Assembly: GCF_033568475.1 (NCBI RefSeq)
Contig: NC_133122.1
Span: forward strand, 162,466,130 to 162,530,129
DNA: 64,000 nt
Reading direction: 5' to 3'
Source of the DNA: Henckelia pumila
Taxonomy: Eukaryota > Streptophyta > Magnoliopsida > Lamiales > Gesneriaceae
Position numbers and translations under genes: made by a program. Positions 24,834-36,900 of the stretch are shown here, in pieces. The first letter of the stretch is position 1. Each line of letters opens with the position of its first letter. The notes under the pieces were generated by a model that had not been told where the DNA came from, did no database searches, and worked only from the letters and a program-made list of their open reading frames with translations.

Positions 24834-24872
24834 AATTTCGAGGACGAAATTTCATTTAAAAGGGAAAGAAAT
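24834..24872 (+). other. Conserved pre-LTR block and polypurine tract
   Basis: AATTTCGAGGACGAAATTTC is the widespread block upstream of Tekay/Del 3' LTRs. AAAAGGGAAAGAAAT at 24858..24872 acts as the purine tract before the LTR start TGTAGCGCC. Confidence 0.75.
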
Positions 24873-27800
24873 TGTAGCGCCTAAAAATCTAATCTACTAA
24901 ATCGCATGCATTAGATTAAATAAATATTATGATTCTTGTTTTAACTTTAATTGATTTAAATTCTTTATTCGATTTATGTGTTATTAAAATGTTTATTTAT
25001 TTATCTAAATTATTTTATTGTACAATTTATTTGCTTTAATGATTTTAAAGGTTTAAACTTGCTTATTTAAATGATTTTAATTGTCCAAATTATTTATTTA
25101 AAATAACTTGAGTTTATCGGTTAGTTATTTAAATTATTTTAAATGTCTAGATTATTTATTTAAACGATTTTTGATTGCCCATTGTGTTTTTAAAGATTTT
25201 TATCTACGCTTGTGTATTTATTTAAATGACTTTTAAACGTTCATCTAGTTTATAAATTATTTTAATCGTTCCATTTATTATTTAAAATTTTTTTATTTAC
25301 CATGGTGACATCAAAATGTTTAATCTTTGATTTAAAAGAATTCCTGAGTTTATGTTATTTCAGAGCCGGCGGGCGAAAGCGGTGTTGTAAGTTATAATTT
25401 ATTCTTTAAGTTTTATGTAGTAAGTTGGAGGAAATTTATTAAACGATTATTTTAAGGATTTTCGAGTAGTATTATTAATTTTAAAAGAAAGTTTATTTAA
25501 TTACCTTCCAAAAATTAGTATTTTAAAACCCGGATGGAAGTTATTTAATTCTTTCCAACTTGTAATTTTCAAAGAAAATAATTTTAAATAATGTAGAGTG
25601 TGTGGTGTAGTAGTAGTTACTAGCCTAGTAGCAACTCACTTATTTTTGAAATAGCAACTTTGATATTTTAATCATTAACAACTACAACTACACACACCTA
25701 TATATACACCTACACATATACACACACTTTTGATCCCAAAAGAAAAGAAAATAGGCTCCTTCCCCATTTCCCTAACCCTAGCCACCACACCCCTCCCCCT
25801 TTCTCTCCAATCCCGTCGGCCATCACCCAGCCGCCCTCCAACCGATCGGAAATCGTACTTTGGAGCAAAGGAGTCATCTCTCTCTCACACACATTTTTCA
25901 GCATTTTCAGCTTCTTTTCTTGGGTATTTTGAAGGCAAAGGCAAGTATATGCAATTTATTTGGCCACCAAGCGAAGCTATTATGTTGTATGCCTTAATCT
26001 TGATGTCATTTTGGTTTTTCATTGTTGTGTAAGTTATGATTTCGAGTTTTTCCATGAAAAATCAGTAGCTTGCTTGAATATTTCGAATCCCTATTGCATA
26101 TTGTTGTTAAAATGAGTTATGTGATGGTTTGGATTTGAGACTTGGTTGATTCTTTCTTGTATTTCGAAATTTCAGAATTAAATTAGTAGGATTCTTGTGA
26201 TTTTTGCAATTTTGCTTGTGTTTTTTGTGTTGAAATGAGCAATGTATTGTGTATTGGTCGATTTTTGAAGTGTTTGCAAGTTTTGAAAATTTCAGCCCTA
26301 CATTTTTCGTGTTGTTTGAGCTCATTTTCGGGAATTTGATTTGATCGTGTTAAGGGCTACCTAGGCTGGACGAAAGGGGGTCTAAATGATGTAATGGATG
26401 AGGTTTGGATTGGTTTGAAGGGTTGGAGGTGAAGAGTTGAGGGCTGAATTTGTGGTCGTGTGTTAGGGGTGATCCGGTTGTAATAACTCGGCCTAGAATG
26501 GGACTTTGAGCTAGCATCGGGTGTGAGGGCTTGGCTTGAGGTGTCATTGTGATCTAAGGGGAGTCATTAAGGTTGGTTTAAGGGCTGGAGATTTGGGAAT
26601 TCAATCGATGAAGGGTTCGTGAGGAAATAAGATAATATTAGACTTGCGCAGATTTTTGTCATCCTTTCGATTGGTCTCTAGAGTTTGGTTCTGATGGGTT
26701 GAATTAAGAGATCTGTACAGGGGTTAGCTTTGTCATATTTTAAGTGTAGGATTATGTGGTCGTGTCGGTTCAATTTGAGTGTCATTCGGCTAAGTTTTGC
26801 ATAGGTTAAGGGCGAATTGAGTTGTGGTGGTTAGTGCAGATTCCGTGGGAGTTTAGGGGCTGTCCGGGAATTCAAAGTGAACGGGCTGCTCGGATCTATT
26901 TTGGAGGTTGGAATCTGGTCCTTGGGTTATTTTAGAGTGTTTATAGAGTTTCGGTTCAAGCGTAGGTCAATTTGGTTAAGGAAAGGTCGGTTTATGGGTT
27001 TTTCGGTTTGAACGCTCGAGGTGAGTCTTAGTTGAAGAAAAATTGGAGGTTTGGTCGATTAAGTTTAACCTAGGGGCAGCCACTTAATCATCATTTTTCC
27101 TTGATTTAAAGCATGTTTTCACCCTCTAAAGTTGTGTATTCGAGTGTGTTGATTCAATCATTCGAGTTGAGTTAATTTTTAAACAAGTGAGTAAAATACC
27201 TTTGCGTTTACGATTCAAGCAAAAGTTTGAGGTTGAGTTAAAGTAAAAAGTTTGAATGAGGAAAGTTGATTGTGACGTTAGTAAGAAGGGGCCAGGAGAA
27301 ATCTTGGTTTCCTTAACCCCCAGACGTGTAAGGAGAGGCCGAGATAAATCTTTGTTTCCTTACCACCTAGACGTGTAAGGAGTGGCCGGGAGAAATCTTG
27401 GTTTTTTTACCATAGAGGGGCAATGTGGGGCCGGGATAAATCTTGGCTTCCTTTCCAGCATAGTAATGTAGCCATTGATCGATCAAAATAAAGAGGGTCA
27501 CAATCGAGGATCTAAATTCATAGAGAAGAGTTCAAAGTTAAAGTTAACTATAAAGTTATGAAAGTTATGTTTAAAGGCTTGAGTTGAGTTGAAGTTCGAA
27601 GCATGAGTTTTGTTGTATTGCGTGAGTTCATTGCATGCGACCTTCTTTATAGTCCAAGTCTCATTTCCTTTTTATCTTTAAGATTTATTCGAGAAAGTTT
27701 CAAGGTATTATAAGTACTAGTATTTTAAGTACCATGCGTGTATTTTTAAACCTTCATTACTTCATGGTTTATACTTGTTGGGTCTTTAGACTCGCCACCT

Positions 27801-28219
27801 TTAATTGGTGCAGGTTAAACTTTTGATGAGATCGAGGGGCATGACTCTTGAATGGAATGCGATGCGGGCTTGGCACATCCCTCCGACCTATGCTAGTCTT
27901 CCACAGATGATATTTAAACGTATAGTTTTGACGTTTTTTTTTTGTATATTGGTTAGATGTAAATTTAAGAAATTTTAGTTTTGATTTGTTGGCATGTAAA
28001 CTATCCAACTATTAACTTTGGATGTTTTTGATTCTGTACCTCTATCATTGGGTTCTTGTTCGTTTCTCGTGTTGAGTTTTCTGTCTTGTTGGTTGCATCT
28101 TTAGTGTGTTGTTTGAGACAGGTGGTTTCTAATAGTTAAAGAAAGGTCATGCAGAAATTTTTGAAAAATCCGCATTATTTTAATATCTTTTAAATATTAG
28201 AGATTAGAGGGTCGTTTTA
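24873..28219 (+). repeat. 3' LTR of the chromovirus
   Basis: About 3347 bp from TGTAGCGCC. The first ~745 bp have no counterpart in the 5' LTR, which is truncated. The rest matches 18717..21324, including the ~50-bp tandem units (27280..27460) and the GGTGCAGGT block (27779..27816). The end lies near 28219 where similarity stops. Beyond it a copia gag relic begins. Confidence 0.8.
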
Positions 28220-28259
28220 TATATATTCAAAACCTTTGAAATTTTTTAATACAATTTTT

Positions 28260-29530
28260 GAACGCTCTCCAGAGTGATATCATCAACATCAGCTCCATGT
28301 ACTTCTTGATCACTCGAACTAACAAAATTAGATGCATTAAAGAAAATTTACTTTTGACTCGTGTTGCGGCCAGGTGTTGCAACATCGAAGGCAACACCGA
28401 GTGGATTTACCTGAAAGTTTTTCTTTCCATCCAGCAAAGTAGTCAGTGAGGTATGTTCTTCTTCATCATGTTCTCGATTTCCATCAGAGTCATGATCGCT
28501 CAAGGAAGTGGTCATACCCTTGCGGAGTCGATTGACACACTCATTTGCATAGTGTCCATAGTCATGACATTCCCTGCGTTTAATATTATCATAATTATTG
28601 GTATTAGACTAACTCTTACCATCGTACCTAGGTCAAGTCTGTCCTTGAGTATGTGAAATTTTTTGTTGCTTTTCGGGTGTAGGAAGGCTTGGAAATCTAG
28701 ATGGTTGACCACTTTTTTTCTTGTCCCTTATCTTCTTCAAATAATCATCAAATTTATTCATATTGAAAGAAATTGAATCTTCACAAGGATGAACTCATTC
28801 ACTTCCTCCAAAAATTTAAACAAATATTTGTAAGAATCATTCGAAACTTGAAAATCTATGGTCTTACATTTATCTTGATTTTGTTCTTACATCTTCATCT
28901 CGTAGGTACGAAGAGAACTTATCAATTCATCCACTCCAAGTGTAGATGTATCCTTGGATTCATCTATTGAACAAATTTTGACATGAAAGTGCTTCGGGAG
29001 TGACCTGAGAATTTTACTAACTAGTCTTTCATTAGAGATTGCCTCGCCAAGACTGAATGCTTCATTGGTTATGCTCTCCAGGCGATAGTCATACTTCATG
29101 ATTAGTTCATTATCTTCCATTCTCAGTCTTTCAAACTTAGATGTAAGTAACCTAAGTCTGGTTTTTTTTACGCTCTTGGATCCTTTGCAATGAGTTTGGA
29201 GAATATCCCATGCTTTTCTAGCTCAAACACAAGTAGTGATCAAATTAAACATGTTCATATCCACTGATGTAAAAATAGCATTAAGAGCTCTAGAATTAAA
29301 ATTCGACGTTTGAACTTTGTCGGTTGTCCATTCGTTTTCTGGTTTGGTGCAGTTTCACCCTTCAATTTTTTTTTTGTTGGTGGAGACAAACCATCAACAA
29401 CATGTTACCAAGCCCTTTCATCTATAAATTTGATGAACATGCGGATTTTTACTTTTCAAATGGCATAGTTGGTTCCATCCAAAACGGGTGGGCGGAGTGC
29501 AACATTCGTGAATTGTATGTACATAATAAA
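28260..29530 (-). pseudogene. Ty1/copia gag pseudogene
   Basis: Read on the minus strand from about 29530, the frame shows the copia Gag start RPPVLDGTNYAI (its following Trp codon is a stop), then WSPPTK-like and DELISSL. The clean stretch 28887..29120 contains LRSLPKHF and the UBN2/Gag-polypeptide fold signature. Near 28560 a CCHC zinc knuckle is present as ECHDYGHYANEC, but the first Cys is replaced by Arg. Several stops and frameshifts separate these parts. Protease, integrase and reverse transcriptase are absent: the chromovirus LTR begins at 28219, so it probably removed or displaced the rest. The LTR and primer site lie upstream at 29945..30880. Confidence 0.8.
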
Positions 29531-29580
29531 CTTGCAAAAATAACCAGAATCTCATTTAGTTACGTCAAGAGTTATGTCAC

Positions 29581-30322
29581 TTGTTAGGAAATGATACACC
29601 AGGTTTATCTTTAAAATATATTCATGTAGAGTTCGTGTTTTCTACGGTGTTGGCAACAACACAGACAACATACAGGAAAATAGTAAAGCATGGATTAATA
29701 AATAAAACAAATAAAAATCACATATAATTATGCACAAGTAACTAATACTTATGCGGGTGCCACATGACCAAATAATCACTAAAAAATCGAAAATCAGTTT
29801 TAAAATAAATACTAGTGATTTCTACGAAAAACAGAAAAGATAAAATTTCTCAACAAGTTGATAAATCAAATTGCATCCTAAATAACCAGAATAATAAAAT
29901 AGTCAGATGCAAAGTCTGTATGCCAAAATTGGGGAAACCACGTTAAGAGTTGGCTCTGATGCCACTTGTTAGAAATGATACGCCGAGTTTATCTTTAAAA
30001 TATATTTATGTAGAGTTCGTGTTGTCTAGGGTATTGACAATACCACAGATAACATGCAGGGAAATAGTAAAGCACGAATTAATAAATAAAATAAATAATA
30101 ATCAAAGATAATTATGCACAAGTAACTAATACTTATGCGGGTGCGACATGACCAAATAATCAATAGAAAATCGTAAATCAGTTTTAAAAAATAATACTAG
30201 TGATTTCTACGAAAAACAAAAAAAGACTAAATTTCTCAACAAGTTGAGAAATAAAATTTCATCCTTATAACCAGAATAAAAAAACAATCAGATGCAAATT
30301 TCTTATGCCAAAATTTGGGAAA
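29581..30322 (-). repeat. Two tandem ~385-bp copies of a copia LTR segment
   Basis: The copies start at 29581 and 29966 (TTGTTAGGAAATGATAC and TTGTTAGAAATGATAC) and run through the same landmarks (TTATGCGGGTGC, CTAGTGATTTCTACG). Copy two ends near 30322. On the minus strand each would be an LTR end. GGCTCTGATGCCA at 29951..29963 is a tRNA-Met-type primer site between them. Head-to-tail LTR ends suggest unequal recombination between LTRs. Confidence 0.75.
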
Positions 30323-30880
30323 CAGAAAAGATCTTCCAACAACACTATGCACTAACTGTTGTCATCGATGTCCCCCAACACGCAAGGAAACACGGGTAAA
30401 GAATAATTGACGGCTACAAAAGTTCTTCAGAAATCTTTGAATTCTTCTGCGTGATTTTTCTCTCAATTCTCTAGTGAAGAAGTCTACTCTCGTTTGTGCA
30501 GCAATCCTTATTTATAGATGAGAATCCAAGCATGAAAAAAATTTCTTAGATAGAGTCCTACAAATTAATAAAGAAATAAATTTAATAAGGAAAGTGACTC
30601 TTTTAAACACAATCAACCATATCTTGATAATATTTTTTAATAACAATACTTGAAAATACCATATCAAGATATTAATAAATCTAGGTAAATATTCAATCTA
30701 TAGTTTCTCGATAATATTGAAATATTAAATCTAAAAAAATATCAAGTATAGAAAGAAAAAATTCTTAAATTAAATCTTTTCAAACTTAGAAAAATAACAT
30801 CAAGGAATTAATATTTCTTTCAAATATAACCATGAGTTGCCAAACGGAAGGAAAATACACTAATCTGACAACATGTGGTA
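29966..30880 (-). mobile_element. Copia LTR upstream of the gag relic
   Basis: On the minus strand the LTR ends at 29966 just before the primer site and, in the other direction, extends to about 30880, where TGTCAGATTAG may be its start. TATTTATAG at about 30510..30518 could be the minus-strand TATA. The outer border is uncertain. Confidence 0.45.
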
Positions 30881-30999
30881 GCATTGGAATGATGTTTCAA
30901 GATGAGTGTCCGCATTCCAAAACGAATTTGAAGCACTCAACCAAAATAGATCTTCATTTGATATGAGGGTATGAATACATATTTTTTTTATTTAAATTC

Positions 31000-31620
31000 A
31001 ATATATTCCGAATTTTATTTGTTTAGTATGCTCAAGATTATACGATGTATGAGCAAGATCATAACCATTCATGGTCCGATGAAAAAGCTTGGTTAATGTT
31101 GAAGGATAAACCAAAATGGAAAATATGATCGTTTGATAAATCCACACGAGGTTTGAAGAATACTACGAAGAAGCTGAAGAATATTGATGGTGTATCTTTT
31201 CTATCTCTTTCATCCACACCATCTGATACACAAGCCGTCGAGACGACGTGCAAGAAGTGAGCACAACCATTAGACCGATGGAAAGGAAAACTGTCAAAAG
31301 GGCCATGAGAGGAGAAGGATCGAAAGATGCAAACATGTTGAAAATGTTGAAAACAATACATGAAGTAGAGAAAAAGGGATGATGAAATGACTTATTTAAC
31401 AAAAGAACATTATGCAGCAATGACTCAAAATATCAAAAGAAGTTTGAAATGAGGATGATGGAGCATGAGATGAGGGTGGAGAAACAAGAAAGAATGAAGA
31501 TGGAGCAAAAAAATTGAATCATGTAGAAAGATGTAAGGATCCAAGGCTGACTGACATCAACGTCAGTATTACATGAAGATACAAGAGCAAATTCTTCGAA
31601 AAAGATTCAATCAGTAATTT
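31000..31620 (+). pseudogene. NAM-associated (Harbinger-linked) protein pseudogene
   Basis: The frame near 31030 reads MYEQDHNHSWSDEKAWLMLKD followed by KPKWK, as in the plant 'NAM-associated C-terminal' proteins that partner Harbinger transposases. Downstream, in shifting frames, come RPMERKTVKRAM and DEMTYLTKEHYAAM and a Glu/Lys/Met-rich helix (31440..31520), all in the expected order. Stops after KWKI and several frameshifts mark it as dead. No transposase lies beside it. Confidence 0.55.
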
Positions 31621-32253
31621 ATTTTGTTCCTATTTCATTATATTTTAATTGGTTGTAATCTTTTAAATTTAGTGTATTTTTTTATTTCATATCTTTTGTT
31701 ATTCCGTGTATTTTTTTATTTTGTGTGTTTTTGTATTTCAAGTAAGTTTTAAATTTTAATGTGTGTATTTGTTATATTTATACTTTACAATTTTATTACG
31801 TTTAATGAAATTAAAAAATAATATTTCAAAATCATCACTACAAGTTTACAACATCACTACGACACTATAACAACATACAATAAAGTTATCAATGTTAACA
31901 TCATCATGCGATCAAGCTGTAACTTCATCACACCAACTTCTCCAATCCCCATATTGTTGAACATGGTTGAAAAAATGAGCCTATCAAATTTATTAGATAT
32001 CAAATTGAGTATTTTTATATTCCGACTTTGAACGTAAGCTTTAAAGACATGTATTTTTTAACCCACAACTACTTAACAAATTTAAATTTTAGTCCAAGCT
32101 CTTTAATTATATACATTTAATAAATTTTCCAAGTCAACTGGGAAAATATAATGTTTCAAAATAGAGCGTGATTTAATTTTCCAACAACAGCCATCAAATT
32201 TCAAAATCTGAAAGTTTAATTGTCAATTTAAATTTTTCGGTAATGATTTGGTG

Positions 32254-32333
<80 letters not shown>

Positions 32334-33711
32334 TAAATAATAAATAATTCGAAACGTATATTTGAAAATTCAAACATGCATATGATTATTGTATATTAAA
32401 TGGACCAATTAAAATAGGTATTTCTTTCCAAATTCCGAACTTTAAACTATTATATTATTACTAATTTTAACATAACAATAAGTTCCCGTTCATTTGGATT
32501 GATGGATTCAAATGCATTGGATAAATCTATTTGACAACGAAATTCAAATTCCGATCATTTAGTTATTTTTAGAGTCATTGTTGTAGATTTCAAATTCATC
32601 TCAGTTATAGAAAAAAAAAATGAATTCGAGTAACCAACACCAAACATAAAAGTCACGGTACCAATTTTTCTTCACCAAAAGCAAAGAAAAAAGAGAATTT
32701 TGTTACAGCTACCCCAATCCCCTGCACTCCTACGCATGTGAAACGGTTTACTTCCTTAATTTTTTTTAAATAATATTTTAAATGTTCAAAACTAGAACGT
32801 TTTCAGACGATTAAGCTTTAACAAAAGGGAAATAAACTTTATCAATCCAAACAAACAAATCAACTTTCAAGTAACAAAAAGGAGTTGGTCCAAGTTTTGA
32901 TTGAGTTTGAATACTCAAACATCTTACATAAAAAAAGAGAATCAAGTTAAAGAAAAAAACAAACATTGATGCTTGGGATTAAAAATCATTTTTCTTTGCA
33001 ATATAAATAATATCTTTTAGGCTTCTAAAAAACCCATTTTCATATTTTAAAGTAAATAAGACCATAAATTTAAAACTCAACTTTCATGTTTATATAATAT
33101 TTTATTTTAATTAAGATGAATTTAAATATTCACCTCATAATTATATATTCATTTAATTTGAAATCTAATATACTTTGTATTAGTGATATGCAAATAAAGA
33201 AAATGTGATTTTAAAATTTTTTCTATTATTTCATCGTAAACAATAAATATATAATTGGAATATATGAATTTCAAATCTAACTGGTAATAAAACTATAATC
33301 AAAATATGTAAATTTCAAATTTAAAACTTATTGGAAGGTTGATAAAATATAATATTTTAAAGCATTTTCGAATAATATTTTTTTACTTACACCGAAATGA
33401 AAGACAACCTCGGAGTGACTAATGTTGAAATATGTTTTTATTTAATTGAGAAAAACGGAAAAAACAAAAAGGAGACTTTTTCCCCGGAATACCAACAGAG
33501 GCTTTCAATTATTCAAAACTGGACCCTTACTGTTAATTACTCGGACCATTATACTCATAAATAAACAACAGCGACACACACACAGCTTTCTCCGATTCCC
33601 CACCATTGCCGTTGCTCCATCTTTTCAAACGAATCAAGCAAAATTCAAGAGTCGTCTTCTGGGTGATCCATTTCTTGGTGGGTTTTCGTTTTCTTGATCT
33701 TGAGGAGAGAA
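31621..33711. other. AT-rich intergenic DNA and MLO upstream region
   Basis: No gene is seen. An (AAT)n microsatellite sits at 32253..32347. The last few hundred bases before 33712 should hold the MLO promoter and 5' leader. CACACACACA at 33574..33585 and a pyrimidine-rich stretch precede the start codon. I cannot name a TATA box with confidence. Confidence 0.5.
32253..32347. repeat. (AAT)n microsatellite
   Basis: About 95 bp of nearly perfect ATA/AAT trinucleotide repeat, ending in three AAAT variants. Confidence 0.95.
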
Positions 33712-33869
33712 ATGAGTGGGGGAGGGGGAGAGGGAGAGGAAGGGGCGTCCTTGGAGTTCACTCCCACTTGGGTTATCGCCTCCGTTTGCACCGTCATCGT
33801 CGCCATTTCTCTTGCAGCTGAGCGCGTGCTTCACTACACTGGGAAGGTTCTCACTTTTTTTTTTTTTAA

Positions 33870-33922
<53 letters not shown>

Positions 33923-36900
33923 CTTGCTCATGTGATCTTATTTGAATTTTGATCACTGAAGTTAATGGGAGCGGGGAGGGTTGGTTTGACTTCGTTCGAT
34001 GAAGTTGTTTTGTTGGGTTATATTTATTTATTTTTTTGAAGAAATTTGTTGGAAAGATTTGATTTTTACTCCTTTTTTTCTGAATCTGGGCTGCTTACGA
34101 ATGGTGTAACGGGTTTGTTGATCGTGAACAGTATTTAAAGAAGAAGGACCAAAAACCACTCTATGAAGCTTTGCAAAAAGTTAAAGAAGGTGGGGTTTTT
34201 TTTTCTGTAAAAGATTTCCTCTTCCTCATGTTGTTCTCTATGAAACTTCAATTGACAGTTGATTTTTGAAAATGTTTGGTGGTCGTAGAGTTGATGCTAT
34301 TGGGGTTCATATCTCTCATGTTGACGGTATTTCAAGGCCGTATAATTAAAATCTGTGCATCCCCCGATACGATGAAACATTGGCTTCCATGCCCGCTGTC
34401 TCATGAATCTTCTTCTGCTGGAGAATTACCTAATGCTAGCCCAGATTCAAGTTCGCATCACCGGCGTTTGTTTGCCGCAGAAGCAGCAGCTGGCGTCGGT
34501 CACTGTGCCGCACAGGTGATTTAATAATTATCCCGTCCCTTTCATTTCTTTCCTGGAACAAGGTTAATGTTATATAGCAAGATTTGGAAATAAGATTCAT
34601 TTCTTTCTTTTATTAATTTCCTGTGTTGGGATGTTTGTTACTCTGAGAGCCTATATACCCTGTCGATGGCCATATTAGTTGGTAATGCATGTTAAATGTG
34701 GCATCTTTTTGCTTCTTTGTAATATAATTAGGTATTAGAAATCGTTTTTGCTATTCTACCATTATTGTTACAAAAGCTAAACTCTTTTTAGCTACATTGG
34801 CTTGGAAAAAAAAGGATTCTTGGTAAAAATTTCAAGCTGCCACGGGTTATTATCATTTCAGCAGTGATATTTATATTGATAGCACTTTTATGTATCAAAC
34901 TAGAACCTATTTGAGAACGACTGTGGTTTGATTCTTGTAACAGAATATGTGGTAACATAGAAAAACCGAACAACAATTGAACCATCCCGATTCCATATCA
35001 TTTTTAAAAAAAATATCTCAGCCAACTTGTACCATGAAACAACATCTTGTGTACTGTTGTTTTATACATATTTTGTTGATAAATGCTTATGTACATCCAC
35101 ACCTCCATATACCTCGACGAGTACATACTACCTGATCATGTTTATGAATATCTTTGTTAAATTTTCTAACTATTTTCTTCATTATCCTACTACAGAATAA
35201 GGTTCCTGTGTTATCACTTGAAGCCTTGCACCATCTACACATATTTATCTTTGTTCTAGCAATTGTCCATGTGGCATTTTCTGTCCTGACTGTTGTATTT
35301 GGAGGGGCTAAGGTTAGTAACTTTTTGATTAAGTTTGATATGTATTGAGGCAATCTTTTTTAGTATTTCTTGCTTCAAAATTTAAATCTTTGTAGATACG
35401 GCAATGGAAGCACTGGGAAAACTCGATTGCTAAAGATAATTATAACAGTGAACAAGGTATACATTTATTGCTTTCAAGATTTAATATTGACATTTGCGGC
35501 CTAGAAATTTTGGAGCTCGTGGAATAGTGTATGATCTATTTTTTAAAATTTTGCGATTGATCAAATGAATTTGTTGTGTACTGAGTAAAGGTTATTTGCA
35601 ATCCTATGTGGTTGGCATTCGATGACCTAGCTTTAAGCAAGCAGCATGACTATTCTTAAACTTCTCCAAATGTGATGTTTTAGATCAATTTATACCGGTG
35701 TAAAGAAATGCAGCTTTTGGTAATGTACAGTTTTGAAGCCGAAGTTCACAAATGTTCATCAACATGATTTCATCAAGAAGCGGTTTAAGGGCCTTGGGAG
35801 GCATTCAGTCTTGTTGAGCTGGTTGGTAAGTTAATTTGTCACGAAATGTTTCCTACATTTTATGGTATCTCTATCATTTAATCTTTAATTTAGTTATGTA
35901 ATGTTGAAAAAAGCTATGCTACCTGCACCTGATAATAATGACGTTTTCTTGATTTCTCATTTTTATGATTTCCCATTCACTGATGAGTTGACTTCTTGCG
36001 TTCCCTGTTTCCTTTACTGATATTGCTGAATGATGATTTCTTATTTGGTTAATGTCTCAGCATTCCTTCTTTAAGCAATTCTATGGATCTGTAACGAAAA
36101 CCGATTATACCGCTCTCCGACTTGGTTTTATAACGGTTTGTGCCAAATCTCTTAGTTTTTAATTCGTGAGCCTGAATATGTTTTATTCTTCTCTACATCT
36201 TTGTGCTTATCCTTACATGGTACTCATATATTGTTGCAGACACATTGCAAAGGAAACCCAAAATTTAATTTCCATAAGTATCTTATGCGTGCTCTTGAAG
36301 ACGACTTTAAGACAGTTGTTGGTATTAGGTAATTGATTGTTGAAGAAACGAGTAATGTTGAGGCCTCTCCATGAACCCTGTTGCTTGATCAGCATTCAGT
36401 TCTTGTTTTTAACGCCGTAATTTGGCTAATAACAAATGCTTTTTATTTATTACAGTTGGTATTTGTGGATTTTTGTCTTCATCTTCTTGTCGTTGAACGT
36501 TCACGGTATGCATTCAAATACCTTTTTGGACACAACTTGAGAAATTATTCGTGCATCTGTTATATTTGCTTAAAACCATTGCTACTTTTATTTCAATGTA
36601 ATGTCCAAGTTGTTGTATTAATTAGCTCTGAAAATATTGTAACTTGAGGACACTGTGGAGATCGATAAGCATGATAAAAAAATATTTTGAATTGCAGGTT
36701 GGCATACTTACTTTTGGATTGCGTTCATTCCTTTCGTTGTAAGTAATTCTGATTAATGTTACTCCTGCTATACCGCATATCTTCTGAAAGGAATTGGAAG
36801 GAGTTCTATCACTTAAATATGGTTATCTTCCATATTGATCCTGTCGCAAAATTCTTTCTGATTAGTGCTCAGAGGTCCTAAATTGGCATATTTTTTTTAG

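Larger units (their letters stand above)
18717..28219 (+). mobile_element. Decayed chromovirus (Tekay/Del-like Ty3) with ~3.3-kb LTRs
   Basis: The region 18717..21324 is repeated, with scattered substitutions, at about 25617..28219. Between them are a tRNA-Met-type primer site (21326..), ~3.5 kb of decayed interior, a chromovirus integrase C-terminal remnant (24050..24205), the conserved AATTTCGAGGACGAAATTTC block (24834..24853) and a purine tract. The 3' LTR starts TGTAGCGCC at 24873 and is about 3.35 kb. The 5' LTR lacks its first ~750 bp: similarity stops at 18717 and unrelated DNA precedes it. No intact gag or pol frame remains. Confidence 0.8.
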
